The notes beneath the pieces are model-generated. The model was not told where the DNA came from and ran no database searches. It was given only the letters and a program-made list of their open reading frames with translations. 64,000 bases of DNA from JACQFK01 sp964619955 (lineage in GTDB: Bacteria > Planctomycetota > MHYJ01 > JACPRB01): contig CAZUJF010000018.1 in the NCBI GenBank assembly GCA_964619955.1, forward strand, positions 1 to 64,000. The letters are read 5' to 3'. Positions 41,943 through 49,987 of the stretch are shown here, piece after piece; within the stretch, counting starts at the first letter, position 1; each line of letters starts with the position of its first letter. A program made the position numbers and the translations under genes.

Positions 41943-42442
41943 AGCGCGGGCTGGAGGCCGTCCTCTTCACCCTCGACGAACCCATCAGCGTCGGCCGCCT
42001 CAAGGACCTCTTCCCGGCGTCGAAACCCGAGGAGATCAAGGAGGCGCTGGCCTCCCTCCAGAAGGAGTATGACGACACGGGCCGGGCCTTCCTCCTGCAG
42101 GAGATCGCCGGAGGGTGGCAGCTGTTGACTCGTCCGGAACACGCCGATATTATCGGAAAACTCAAGAAGGCCAAGGCGGACCGGAAGTTGTCCGCGGCGG
42201 CCCTGGAGACCCTGGCCATCATCGCCTACAAGCAGCCCATCAAGCGGGTGGACATCGAAGCCATCCGCGGGGCGGCGTCGGGCGACCTGGTCCGGGCCCT
42301 GATGGAGCGGAGCCTGGTGAAAATCGCGGGCCGGGACGAGGTTCCCGGATCGCCGCTGACCTACGGCACGACCAAGGAGTTCCTGGACACGTTCGGCATC
42401 AATTCTCTCGAGGATCTTCCCCGGCCGGAAGAAGTCAAATGA
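41930..42442 (+). CDS. scpB: Segregation and condensation protein B
   Basis: 170 residues from a GTG 13 nt inside hemB; without it the conserved LKRGLEAVLFTLDEPIS N-terminus would be lost. ScpB is the winged-helix kleisin-partner of the SMC-ScpA condensin complex. KLSAAALETLAIIAYKQPIKRVDIEAIRGAASGDLVRALMER is the family core, followed by GSPLTYGTTKEFLDTFGINSLEDLP. scpA is not adjacent, which is unusual. Confidence 0.93.
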   Translation: MDQLKRGLEAVLFTLDEPISVGRLKDLFPASKPEEIKEALASLQKEYDDTGRAFLLQEIAGGWQLLTRPEHADIIGKLKKAKADRKLSAAALETLAIIAYKQPIKRVDIEAIRGAASGDLVRALMERSLVKIAGRDEVPGSPLTYGTTKEFLDTFGINSLEDLPRPEEVK

Positions 42443-44238
42443 GCTTCGACTTTCAGAAATTCGTCAAGAAGTCCACGCGCGGCCTCTTCATCTTCATCAT
42501 CGCCACGATGGTGCTGCCCCTCGTCCTCTGGGGATACATGGGCGGCGGCGGTCCCGAACAGGACGAGGAGGCGCAGGGACAGGCCGGGGTTATTTTCGGA
42601 TCGACGAAAATCTCGAAGGCCGCGTATGGCCGGGCCCTGGAGCGCGCGGGCGCCAGCTACTGGTGGGGCAAATACGAGCCCATCCCGGTCCAGTACATGC
42701 GCTACATGCAGGTGCCGCCCCCGACGCCCGCCCAGCTGTCGGAGCAGGCCTGGGAGAACCTCATCCTGCTGCAGGAGGCCAAGGTCCACGGGATCCAGGC
42801 CACCGAGCGGGAGGTCCTGCTGCTGCTCCGGGAGGTCTACCAGAAGTTCACCCAGAGCTACGATTACAACGAAGGGATCATGGGGCAGATCGCGCGGGAC
42901 GTCCTGAGGACCTCCCCGCTCGCGATCAAGGGCTGGGCCGAGGACGCCGTGATCATCCGGAAGTTCCTGGATCTCATCGAGGAGTCCGAGTTCGCCTCCT
43001 ACGACGAGGTCTACGGCCGCGTGCTCGGCGAGCAGAAGGTGGCCCGCGTCTGGGCGGCCGCCTTCGAAGCCGACGACGCGGCGAAATTCGTGCGTCCGTC
43101 GACCACCGACGAGGTGGCCGCGTACTACGGCAAGAACAGGGAGAAGTACAAGGTCCCCCAGAAGGTCCAGGCCTCCTACCTGATGGCGGAGTTCGAGCCG
43201 CTCCTGAAGGGGATCGCGGAGCCCTCGGCGGACGACGTGAAGAAGTACTACGACGAGCACAAGGCGGAATTCGCCAAGGAGCACCACCACGAGCCCGGGG
43301 AGGCGCACAAGGAGGACGAAAAGCCCGAGTACAAGTCCTTCGACGAGGTGAAGGCCGAGATCCCCGGGAAGATCCGCCTCCAGGCCGCCGAGAAGAAGGC
43401 GGCCGAGCTCATGGCCAAGGTCGACGTCGAGCTGGGCGCCCTGGTCGTGGCCAACAAGAACGTGTATCCGGACGACGCCTTCGACCAGCTCAAGGCAAAA
43501 TTCAAGGCGCAGAACATCGACCTGGTGCACGACATCACGCTTCCGTTCGACCGCCGGCGGGTGGAGGAAGTAGAGAAGACGGTCGGCGCGAACAGCAACC
43601 TCGCGATGTGGGCCTTCGAGACGGGCCGCGGCCGCGGGGACATCTCCAAGACGGTCAAGACCAGCAAGGGCGTCGCGCTCTTCCGCCTGAACAGGAAGAT
43701 CGAGGCCTTGGATCCGGGGGTTTCGGACCGGGTCCGCGACCACATCGTCAAGGAGCTCCAGAAGGAGCAGATCAAGAAGCGCATCCAGAAGCGGGCCGAA
43801 CAGGTCGCCCAGGAGATCAATACGGCGGGCTTCGGCTCCGTCCGCGCCAAACAGCGCATCGACTGGCGCATGACCCGCTATTTCAAGGTCGGCTCCACGG
43901 ACATGGGGCTCGAGGACTACGCCATGAGCGGGGCGATCAACCGCCAGGTCCAGGGGGGGCAGCTGGCCCCGGGCAAGGCGGCCGTGGTCCCGGGGGCCGA
44001 ATTGAGGGGGCAGGGGAAGGGCGACGCGAGTTATGTCGTCTACCTCGAGGACAGCGCCCAGGTCCGCCCGGACAACATCGAGGCCCAGTTCGCGAATGCC
44101 CGTCGGGGGCAGGATGCGGAGGCCCGCCGCCGCTTCAAGGAGGGGTTCATCAAGGAAACGGTCCAGGCGGCCGCTCTTCAGATCGACCCTTCGATGAAAA
44201 AAGCGGAATCTAAAGAAAATCCGACACCGCATCCATAA
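42439..44238 (+). CDS. PpiD/SurA-like membrane-anchored periplasmic chaperone
   Basis: 599 residues, ATG overlapping the scpB stop (ATGA). One N-terminal membrane helix (GLFIFIIATMVLPLVLWGYM) is followed by a long periplasmic part. The helical N-terminal chaperone region (SEQAWENLILLQEAKVHGIQATEREVLLLL) resembles the SurA_N/PpiD domain, and a helical arm with VSDRVRDHIVKELQKEQIKKRI occurs near 470-500. A parvulin isomerase domain is not clearly visible; residues ~270-330 are Lys/Glu/His-rich. Probably assists folding of exported proteins. Confidence 0.7.
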   Translation: MSFDFQKFVKKSTRGLFIFIIATMVLPLVLWGYMGGGGPEQDEEAQGQAGVIFGSTKISKAAYGRALERAGASYWWGKYEPIPVQYMRYMQVPPPTPAQLSEQAWENLILLQEAKVHGIQATEREVLLLLREVYQKFTQSYDYNEGIMGQIARDVLRTSPLAIKGWAEDAVIIRKFLDLIEESEFASYDEVYGRVLGEQKVARVWAAAFEADDAAKFVRPSTTDEVAAYYGKNREKYKVPQKVQASYLMAEFEPLLKGIAEPSADDVKKYYDEHKAEFAKEHHHEPGEAHKEDEKPEYKSFDEVKAEIPGKIRLQAAEKKAAELMAKVDVELGALVVANKNVYPDDAFDQLKAKFKAQNIDLVHDITLPFDRRRVEEVEKTVGANSNLAMWAFETGRGRGDISKTVKTSKGVALFRLNRKIEALDPGVSDRVRDHIVKELQKEQIKKRIQKRAEQVAQEINTAGFGSVRAKQRIDWRMTRYFKVGSTDMGLEDYAMSGAINRQVQGGQLAPGKAAVVPGAELRGQGKGDASYVVYLEDSAQVRPDNIEAQFANARRGQDAEARRRFKEGFIKETVQAAALQIDPSMKKAESKENPTPHP

Positions 44239-44250
44239 GCGTGCTATACT
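44221..44250 (+). promoter_or_regulatory. Predicted promoter of the SH3-domain gene
   Basis: CCGACA (44221-44226), an 18-nt spacer and TGC-TATACT (extended -10, hexamer 44245-44250). It lies at the very end of the PpiD-like gene and would give a leader of about 180 nt, much longer than elsewhere in the window. Confidence 0.45.
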
Positions 44251-44297
44251 AGGCGCGGCGGAGCAGCTTACCGCCAGGGTTCCGGAGACGGGTTGTA

Positions 44298-44344
44298 CGC
44301 CTTGAGAGAAGGCGATTTAGAGGGGGGAAATGGAGTACATTTCC
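44298..44344 (+). other. Structured 5' leader: two consecutive hairpins
   Basis: Hairpin 1: CGCCTT (44298-44303), loop GAGAG, AAGGCG (44309-44314). Hairpin 2: GGAAATG (44326-44332), loop GAGTA, CATTTCC (44338-44344). Both are perfect. They lie in a ~200-nt gene-free stretch between the PpiD-like and SH3 genes. No known riboswitch pattern recognised; a cis-regulatory role is only inferred. Confidence 0.4.
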
Positions 44345-44436
44345 GCAGTCACATCTTCACTCAAGACCATCCATGTAGGTTTACACCCTGAATTTGACGG
44401 GGAATTTTTCATTTTTAAGGTGAGAGGGGGCAAGCG

Positions 44437-45567
44437 ATGAAAAAGGAGTGGTTGGCGATCCTGGCGATTTCGGCGGTCCTTCCGGCCGGTGTGGCGGCCC
44501 AGGAGGCCAAGAAGGCCTCTGGACAGGATCAGACGGCCTTCGAGAAGCGTTCGTATCCGTTCGAGGGGGAGATCTCCGTCGAGCGGCTGAACGTGCGCCT
44601 GTTCCCCAAGGCGGACGGGGCGAGCATCAACACCTCCGTCCTCGGCCTGGGTGAGAAGGTGACCGTCGTCGGCGAAAAGGACGATTATTTCCAGGTCCTG
44701 CCCCCGAAGGGCAGCACCGCCTGGGTGTTCGGTCGCAACGTGCGTCGTGAAGGGGACAAGGCGGTCACGAACGCCGCCGACGTGCCCGTCCGCCTGGACA
44801 GCCGCGTGAATGCGGACGTCCTCTGCACGCTCAAGGAAGGCGAGTCCGTCAAGGTCGTCGCCGAGCACATGGGCTGGTTCAAGATCGAGGCGCCGGCCGC
44901 TGTGAAGTACTTCATCGGCAAGAAGTACGTCCGCGGGGGCAAGGAAGCCGACGCGTCCGTGGCGAATGTCGCCGCGAAGAAGGATGAAAGCGCCCGCCGG
45001 ACGCCCAAGGCCGACGGCGAGGACGCCGAAGCCCTGGCGACGCTGGCGGTGGCGGATTCCTTCCTGGATGAGGAAAGCCGCAAGATCAACGAGAAGCGCC
45101 TCGAACAGGTGGACTTCACCCGCGTGGTGTCCGCCTATGAAAGCGCCATCGGACAGGCCAAGACGGCATCCGTCAAGGCCCGGGCGGAAAGCGGATTGAA
45201 GCGTTATCGCGACATCAGCCTGATCTGGGAGAGCACGAAGGCGCAGATCGCCGCCCAGAAGGCGCTGCACGACGCGAAAATCGCGGAGCTGTCGAAACCC
45301 GTCAAGGAGGAGCCGAAGGGCCCCCTCATGCAGGGCTACATCGACACGACCGGCATCCTCTTCAAGCGCCCCGGCACGCACAAGCTGGTCATGGGCGGGA
45401 AGATCGTCTGCTTCCTCCGGATCAAGGACGGGGATGAGAAGATGCTGACCCGCTTCAACGACTTCTACGGGAAACTGATCGGCGTGAACGGTACGCTCAT
45501 CAAGAACCCTGAAGGCTGGGAAGGCTATTCGGTCGTCGTCGTGGACGAGATCGTCACGCTGCAGTAG
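44437..45567 (+). CDS. Exported bacterial SH3-domain protein
   Basis: 376 residues, ATG preceded by GAGAGGGGG. Signal peptide MKKEWLAILAISAVLPAGVAAQ. Two SH3_3-type domains lie at ~40-100 (ISVERLNVRLFPKADG...VTVVGEKDDYFQVLPPKGSTAWVFGRNV) and ~105-165 (VPVRLDSRVNADVLCTLKEGESVKVVAEHMGWFKIEAP). A helical stretch follows, then a beta-rich C-terminal domain (GYIDTTGILFKRPGTHKLV). Such modules often bind peptidoglycan. The gene is a single transcription unit ending in a strong terminator. Confidence 0.8.
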   Translation: MKKEWLAILAISAVLPAGVAAQEAKKASGQDQTAFEKRSYPFEGEISVERLNVRLFPKADGASINTSVLGLGEKVTVVGEKDDYFQVLPPKGSTAWVFGRNVRREGDKAVTNAADVPVRLDSRVNADVLCTLKEGESVKVVAEHMGWFKIEAPAAVKYFIGKKYVRGGKEADASVANVAAKKDESARRTPKADGEDAEALATLAVADSFLDEESRKINEKRLEQVDFTRVVSAYESAIGQAKTASVKARAESGLKRYRDISLIWESTKAQIAAQKALHDAKIAELSKPVKEEPKGPLMQGYIDTTGILFKRPGTHKLVMGGKIVCFLRIKDGDEKMLTRFNDFYGKLIGVNGTLIKNPEGWEGYSVVVVDEIVTLQ

Positions 45568-45582
45568 ACCCGCGGATTTCAG

Positions 45583-45623
45583 AATCCCCGGTCCTCGCGC
45601 GAGCGGGGGCCGGGGATTTTTTA
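45583..45623 (+). terminator. Rho-independent terminator
   Basis: AATCCCCGG (45583-45591) pairs with CCGGGGATT (45610-45618), with additional GC pairing within the loop, followed by a T-run. It ends the SH3-protein transcript, and the next gene's ATG starts at 45625, directly after the T-run. Confidence 0.85.
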
Positions 45624-45624
45624 T

Positions 45625-46359
45625 ATGACCGAGATCCTGCTCCTGAGCGGCACGGCCCTGCTGGCGGGCATCATCGACGCCATCGGCGGGGGCGGCGGGC
45701 TGCTCACGCTGCCCGCGTTGCTGCTCGCCGGTCTGCCGCCGCATCTGGCGTTGGGCACGAACAAGGGGCAGTCCGTGTTCGGTTCTGGCGCCGCCCTGTG
45801 GCGCTTCGCGCGCAGCGGTCAGATCTCCGGCGCCCGGGCGCGCTGGATGGGTCCTCTTGGCTTCGCGGGATCCCTCCTGGGCGCCTGGCTGCTGGGCTTC
45901 CTGAGGCCTGAAGTGCTCACGCCCGTCATCATGATCCTGCTCGCGCTGGCCGGGCTCTCCCTGGTCCTGCTGAGACCTTCCACGCGCCCCCGGCCGGAGC
46001 GTGTGGCGGGCGCGGCCCTCGTGGCGTTCGTGATCGGCGCCTATGACGGCTTTTTCGGCCCCGGGACCGGGACCTTCCTCATCGTCGCGTTCACGCTGCT
46101 CTTGGGGCTCAGTCTGCCGCACGCCTCCGCCGAGGCCAAGGTGGTCAATTTCGCCAGCAACCTGGCGGCCCTGCTGCTGTTCGCGGTCCAGGGGAACATC
46201 CTCTGGAAGCTGGCGCTGCCGATGGCGGGGGCGCAGCTGGCGGGGGGCTGGATCGGTGCCCATCTCACGCTGAAGTTCGGGCCGGGCCTGGTGCGGGGGG
46301 TGCTGCTGGCGGTGGTGGCGGCGCTCCTGCTGAAGCTGGGCTGGAGTTTGCGGACCTAA
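45625..46359 (+). CDS. TauE/SafE (TSUP) family membrane exporter
   Basis: 244 residues with seven to eight hydrophobic segments. The two internal repeats of the family are visible: LLAGIIDAIGGGGGLLTLPALLLAG with LALGTNKGQS in the first half, and AYDGFFGPGTGTFLIVAFTLLLG with AEAKVVNFASNLAAL in the second. TSUP proteins export or import sulfite, taurine-derived sulfoacetate or other organosulfur anions. The substrate is not evident. The ATG directly follows a terminator T-run, with no ribosome binding site. Confidence 0.88.
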   Translation: MTEILLLSGTALLAGIIDAIGGGGGLLTLPALLLAGLPPHLALGTNKGQSVFGSGAALWRFARSGQISGARARWMGPLGFAGSLLGAWLLGFLRPEVLTPVIMILLALAGLSLVLLRPSTRPRPERVAGAALVAFVIGAYDGFFGPGTGTFLIVAFTLLLGLSLPHASAEAKVVNFASNLAALLLFAVQGNILWKLALPMAGAQLAGGWIGAHLTLKFGPGLVRGVLLAVVAALLLKLGWSLRT

Positions 46360-47132
46360 TCCAGCTTCTTCAGCTCGACCTTGCGGAACTGGACGGGATG
46401 GCTCTCCGCCTGAAGGGAGATGGACCCGCCTTCGATGAGCAGCTTGCCGTCCTTGATGAGCTTCTTGGCGTCCGCGTCCTTGGGGTCCAGCTGGGGCTCC
46501 GTGTACTCGAGGACGAGCTGGCCGTCGATGTAATGTTTGAAGCCCTTGCCGCCGCGCACCTCGATCTCCACCGTGACCCACTGGTCTCCGTGATAGGTCT
46601 TGGACGTGGAATTCGTGCAGTGTCTCGTGATGAGCTGACCGCCCATCACCACGTTCGTGCCCGGTGTTCAGAGGTTGGCGTTGGAGCGTTCGGCCTTGCC
46701 GTTGCCGCCGAGCAGCTGGACTTCGATGGAGACGGGAAAGGACTGGTCCTTCGCCATCGTCTCGGGCGCCTGCCCGTGCAGCATCGCCCCGCTGTTCCGA
46801 AACGCCCAGCCCGGACCTTCAGGGCACTGCTCGCCCACGAAGCGGTAATCCAGCCGGAGCCGGTAGTTGGAGTAGGCGTCCTTGTAAAAGAGGTGGCCGA
46901 ACTTCTCGTCGAACTTCGCGTACTTGTCGTAGCAGACCTTCAGGAGGCCGTCCTCGACGCGGAACGTGTCGAGGTGGTTGTCGCCCAGCGCGAAGCCCCG
47001 GATCTTGGGCGTCCAGCCGTCCAGGTTCTTCCCGTTGAAGAGGGGGATCCAGCCGTCGTTCTGCGAGGGGCCGGTCGCCGAGGCGCAACCGGCCAGGAGC
47101 AGCAGGGCGGCGAGGAGCGTCCCACGGCTCAT
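46356..47132 (-). CDS. DUF1080 (3-keto-disaccharide hydrolase-like) lipoprotein with in-frame UGA: candidate selenoprotein
   Basis: 258 residues if the single in-frame TGA (46670-46668) is read through. Signal MSRGTLLAALLLLAGC ends in a lipobox; the DUF1080 start WIPLFNGKNLDGWTPKI, RNSGAMLHGQAPETM and EVQLLGGNGKAERSNANL precede the TGA, and TPGTNVVMGGQLITRHC, SKTYHGDQWVTVEIEV and LVLEYTEPQLDP follow in the same frame. In homologues, as I recall, the motif reads NLCTPGT, so the TGA replaces Cys. A SECIS-like hairpin starts 18 nt downstream, so selenocysteine is the favoured reading. Alternatives are a C-to-A sequencing error in TGC, or a young pseudogene. Overlaps the upstream propeller gene by ATGA. 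Confidence 0.75.
46627..46649 (-). promoter_or_regulatory. Candidate bacterial SECIS element
   Basis: On the minus strand, 18 nt after the UGA, GUGAUGGGC (46649-46641) pairs with GCUCAUCAC (46635-46627): nine pairs with one G-U wobble, closing the loop GGUCA (46640-46636). The loop shares the GGUC core of the E. coli fdhF SECIS loop, whose G and U contact SelB, and it starts 27 nt from the UGA, within the range known for bacterial SECIS elements. The bulged U of the E. coli element is not seen. Confidence 0.6.
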
Positions 47133-49840
47133 GGGAAGAGCGGCCCTCTCAGGAAGACGTCGGCATAGCCGTTGACGTCGCCGTCCTGGATGTTCGTGGC
47201 ATTGGAATAGAAGGCGACGTAGGCGCCGTCGCCGTTCAAGGCCGCCGAATAGCTTTCGCCGTCGGCCTCGCCGCCCCCGAAGGACAGGGATGCCCGGACC
47301 GTGGTGCCGAGCGTCAGGTCGCGCACGAAGACGTCCTGGAGGCCCAGGCTTTCGTCGGCCACCAGGTTGGAGGCGATGGATTGGAAGCCCACCATGCGGC
47401 CGTCGCGCGAAATCGCAGGCGCGGCGCACGCGGAGTCCGCCTCGTTGCCGGAGGCCCCGAGGGAGACGCGGCTGGTGGAGCCGGAGGTCACGTCGCGAAG
47501 GAAGATGTCCTGGGTGCCGTTGCCGTCGCCGGAAACGAGGTTGGAGGCGTCGGAAGCGAACACGATGCGGCTGCCGTCGCCGCTGATCGCCGGGCTGTAG
47601 GAGCCGCCGTCGGCCACGCCGCCGCCGGAAGCGACGCTGATCCGGGTGATGCTGCGGTCGACCCCGTCGAGGCCGTCGAGGGACGGGTCGCGGTCGACCA
47701 GAAAGATGTTCGCGATTCCTGAAGGATCGAGCGGGTCGAGATTGGTCGAGAAGGAGGCGAAGACTACGTAGCGGCCGTTGCTGGAGATGGCCGGAGAGAA
47801 GCTGTCCCCGTCCCCTTCCGTCAGGCCGGCGTCCATGGAGATGAGGGTCGTGGTACCCGCCGTGATATTCCGCACGTAGATATGGCGCCGAAGGGCGGTC
47901 GTCGCCGGGATCACCAGGTCGGTGGCGAGCGATTCGAACGCCACCTGGGTGCCGTCCCCGGAGATCGCCGGCGCGGAAGACGGGGCGTTGGGGTCGCCTC
48001 CGCCCGTGTCGACGCTGACCCGGACCGTGGTGAGGAGGGTGCGGTCCCGAACGAAGATATCCTGGAGGGTGTTGAGATCTCCGCCCACGAGATTCGTCGC
48101 CTTCGAGCTGAAGGCGACATAGCGGCCCGAAGCCGAGATCGAGGGGGAGGCACTGTCGCCGTCTCCCTGGGTGCCGCCGGAGCTGACGCTGATCCGGGTG
48201 GTGGCGTCGCTCCCGGTGTCCCGGACGAAGACGTCCTTCGCGCCGTTGCCGTCCCCGGCGACCAGCGTGCTGGCCAGGGATTCAAAGGCCACCAAGGTGC
48301 CGTCGTCGGAGACGGAGGGCTTGAAGTTGTGGCCGTTGGTCAGGCCGGGCAGGTAGGTGATCCCGGTGGTCACGTCCGTGACGGCGTCATAGACGGAATT
48401 CTCGTCCGCATCCCGGTCCCGCAGGATGATATCCAGGGGGTAGCCGACGTCCCCGGGGACCAGATCCAGGCCCGGGGCGACGAACACCACGTGGCGACCG
48501 GAGGGGCTGAGGGCGGCAAAATTGCTGATGATGTCGAAACCGTAATAGGTGTAGTAGAACTCGGGCCAGAAGCTGACGTACGCCCCGTAGGACGAGAGGG
48601 CGAGGGAGGAGCTGAGGGAGACGATGGACAGGTCCCCCAGGACCCCGGAGCTCATGTCCTTCACCAGGATGTCATAGTTGAAGTTGAGGTCCGTGACGGT
48701 CAAGGGCAGGTCCACCGTCGTGTCGTAAGCGCCGAAGAGGACCTGCCCGTTGTTCGTGACCTGGCTCAAGTTCACGACGGAACCGTTGAGGAAGTTCCCC
48801 ATGGAATCCGCGGAAGCCACGGAAAGGGTGTTGGCCGTCAGATCCTTGAGGAAGATGTTGCCGGAGGCGGCTCCCACGACGAGGGAATTCGAAGAATCCT
48901 CGCTGTAGAAGGTGATCTTGGTGCCGTCGTCGGAGATCGCCGGTTCCATCGCGCTGGCGTAGATGTAGCTGATCCCGTCCGGGGAGTTGATCAGGGTGGT
49001 GGTGCCGGCATTGCGATCCCTCAAGAAGACGTGCACCGAGGAGTAGGTGTAGGGGAAGAAGTATTTCGGCGGGCTGGTCATCTCCATCCCCTGGCTCGCG
49101 AACGCGACGCGGGATCCGTCCTCCGAGACGGCAGGCCGGTTGTTGCAGCCGCCGTAGTAGTCGGCGTATCCGTAGTAGCCGACCGAGATCAGCTCCGTAT
49201 ACCCGGTGCCCATGTCGTAGGCGAAGACGTCGGGGTAGCCGCTGAAGTCGTTGGACGTCAGGTAATCGTCGCGGCTCAGGAAGACGACCGTCTTGCCGTT
49301 GCCGGAGATCTCCGGGAAGTAGCTGTCCCTGTAGGATTGCCCGTAAATGCCCACCGAGACGCGGATGGTGGTGCCTGCCACCCGGTCCCGGACGAAGATG
49401 TCCTGCACGCCGTTGGTGTCGCCGGGGACCAGATTGCTGGCATAGGAACTGAACACGACGTAGCGACCGTCGTTGCTGATCCGGGGGTTGAGGGAATCGC
49501 TGTTGGCCTGCACGCCGTTGGTGGACACCGAAACCCGCTCGATGACGCCCGTCTGAAGATCCTTCACGAAAACGTCCAGACGGAAATTGGTGTCGTTCGG
49601 CACCAGGTTGGAGGCGTAGGAGTGGAAGCAGACGTAGCGGCCGTCGCTGGAGACGTCCGGCGCCTCCGAATTCGAGTCTCCCGGCACCAGGGCGGCCAGC
49701 GACACGGTCCTCGTGGCGCCCGATGCCGGGGAGGCTGCGGGGCCGGAGGCCCCGGCTCCTCCGCTGCTTCCCGAATCCCCGCACGCGGGGACGACGGCGG
49801 CCAGGGCAAGCAGCAGCAGCAGGCGTGTCGTTAGATTCAC
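47129..49840 (-). CDS. Lipoprotein with 14 PD40/TolB-like beta-propeller repeats
   Basis: 903 residues from a GTG with GAGGG six bases upstream; a longer open frame upstream overlaps the divergent gene and is rejected. Leader MNLTTRLLLLLALAAVVPAC with lipobox. The rest is 14 repeats of ~55-65 residues patterned on S-x-D-G-R-Y-V-x-F-x-S-x-A-S-N-L-V-x-G-D-x-N-G, then D-I-F-V-R-D and R-V-S-V. Fourteen units could make two seven-bladed propellers. The DxNG loops suggest calcium binding. Probably a surface-exposed or periplasmic binding protein; coupled to the DUF1080 gene. Confidence 0.75.
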   Translation of the reverse strand: MNLTTRLLLLLALAAVVPACGDSGSSGGAGASGPAASPASGATRTVSLAALVPGDSNSEAPDVSSDGRYVCFHSYASNLVPNDTNFRLDVFVKDLQTGVIERVSVSTNGVQANSDSLNPRISNDGRYVVFSSYASNLVPGDTNGVQDIFVRDRVAGTTIRVSVGIYGQSYRDSYFPEISGNGKTVVFLSRDDYLTSNDFSGYPDVFAYDMGTGYTELISVGYYGYADYYGGCNNRPAVSEDGSRVAFASQGMEMTSPPKYFFPYTYSSVHVFLRDRNAGTTTLINSPDGISYIYASAMEPAISDDGTKITFYSEDSSNSLVVGAASGNIFLKDLTANTLSVASADSMGNFLNGSVVNLSQVTNNGQVLFGAYDTTVDLPLTVTDLNFNYDILVKDMSSGVLGDLSIVSLSSSLALSSYGAYVSFWPEFYYTYYGFDIISNFAALSPSGRHVVFVAPGLDLVPGDVGYPLDIILRDRDADENSVYDAVTDVTTGITYLPGLTNGHNFKPSVSDDGTLVAFESLASTLVAGDGNGAKDVFVRDTGSDATTRISVSSGGTQGDGDSASPSISASGRYVAFSSKATNLVGGDLNTLQDIFVRDRTLLTTVRVSVDTGGGDPNAPSSAPAISGDGTQVAFESLATDLVIPATTALRRHIYVRNITAGTTTLISMDAGLTEGDGDSFSPAISSNGRYVVFASFSTNLDPLDPSGIANIFLVDRDPSLDGLDGVDRSITRISVASGGGVADGGSYSPAISGDGSRIVFASDASNLVSGDGNGTQDIFLRDVTSGSTSRVSLGASGNEADSACAAPAISRDGRMVGFQSIASNLVADESLGLQDVFVRDLTLGTTVRASLSFGGGEADGESYSAALNGDGAYVAFYSNATNIQDGDVNGYADVFLRGPLFP

Positions 49841-49948
49841 GGTTGTTCCCTCGATCCAAGCCTCCGGGACAGCGCCCGGATTCCCTCCAAGTTTAGTGGC
49901 GCGCGGCCCTCCGCACAAGCGATTTGCGAGAGCGCCCGCCGGGCGGCG

Positions 49949-49977
49949 TTGACACCCGGTGGGGGGAGGCCTATGCT
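49949..49977 (+). promoter_or_regulatory. Promoter of the DUF885-like lipoprotein gene
   Basis: Consensus TTGACA (49949-49954), a 17-nt spacer and TATGCT (49972-49977). The GTG start is 10 nt downstream with no Shine-Dalgarno, so the leader is only a few bases. Confidence 0.6.
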
Positions 49978-49987
49978 GGGCGCCGCC

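Noticed and set aside
46356..47132. Treating the DUF1080 gene as two genes or a frameshifted pseudogene
   Set aside because: Both parts are in the same frame, separated only by one TGA, and the family sequence is otherwise intact; a start at the downstream ATG would lack the signal peptide and half the fold.
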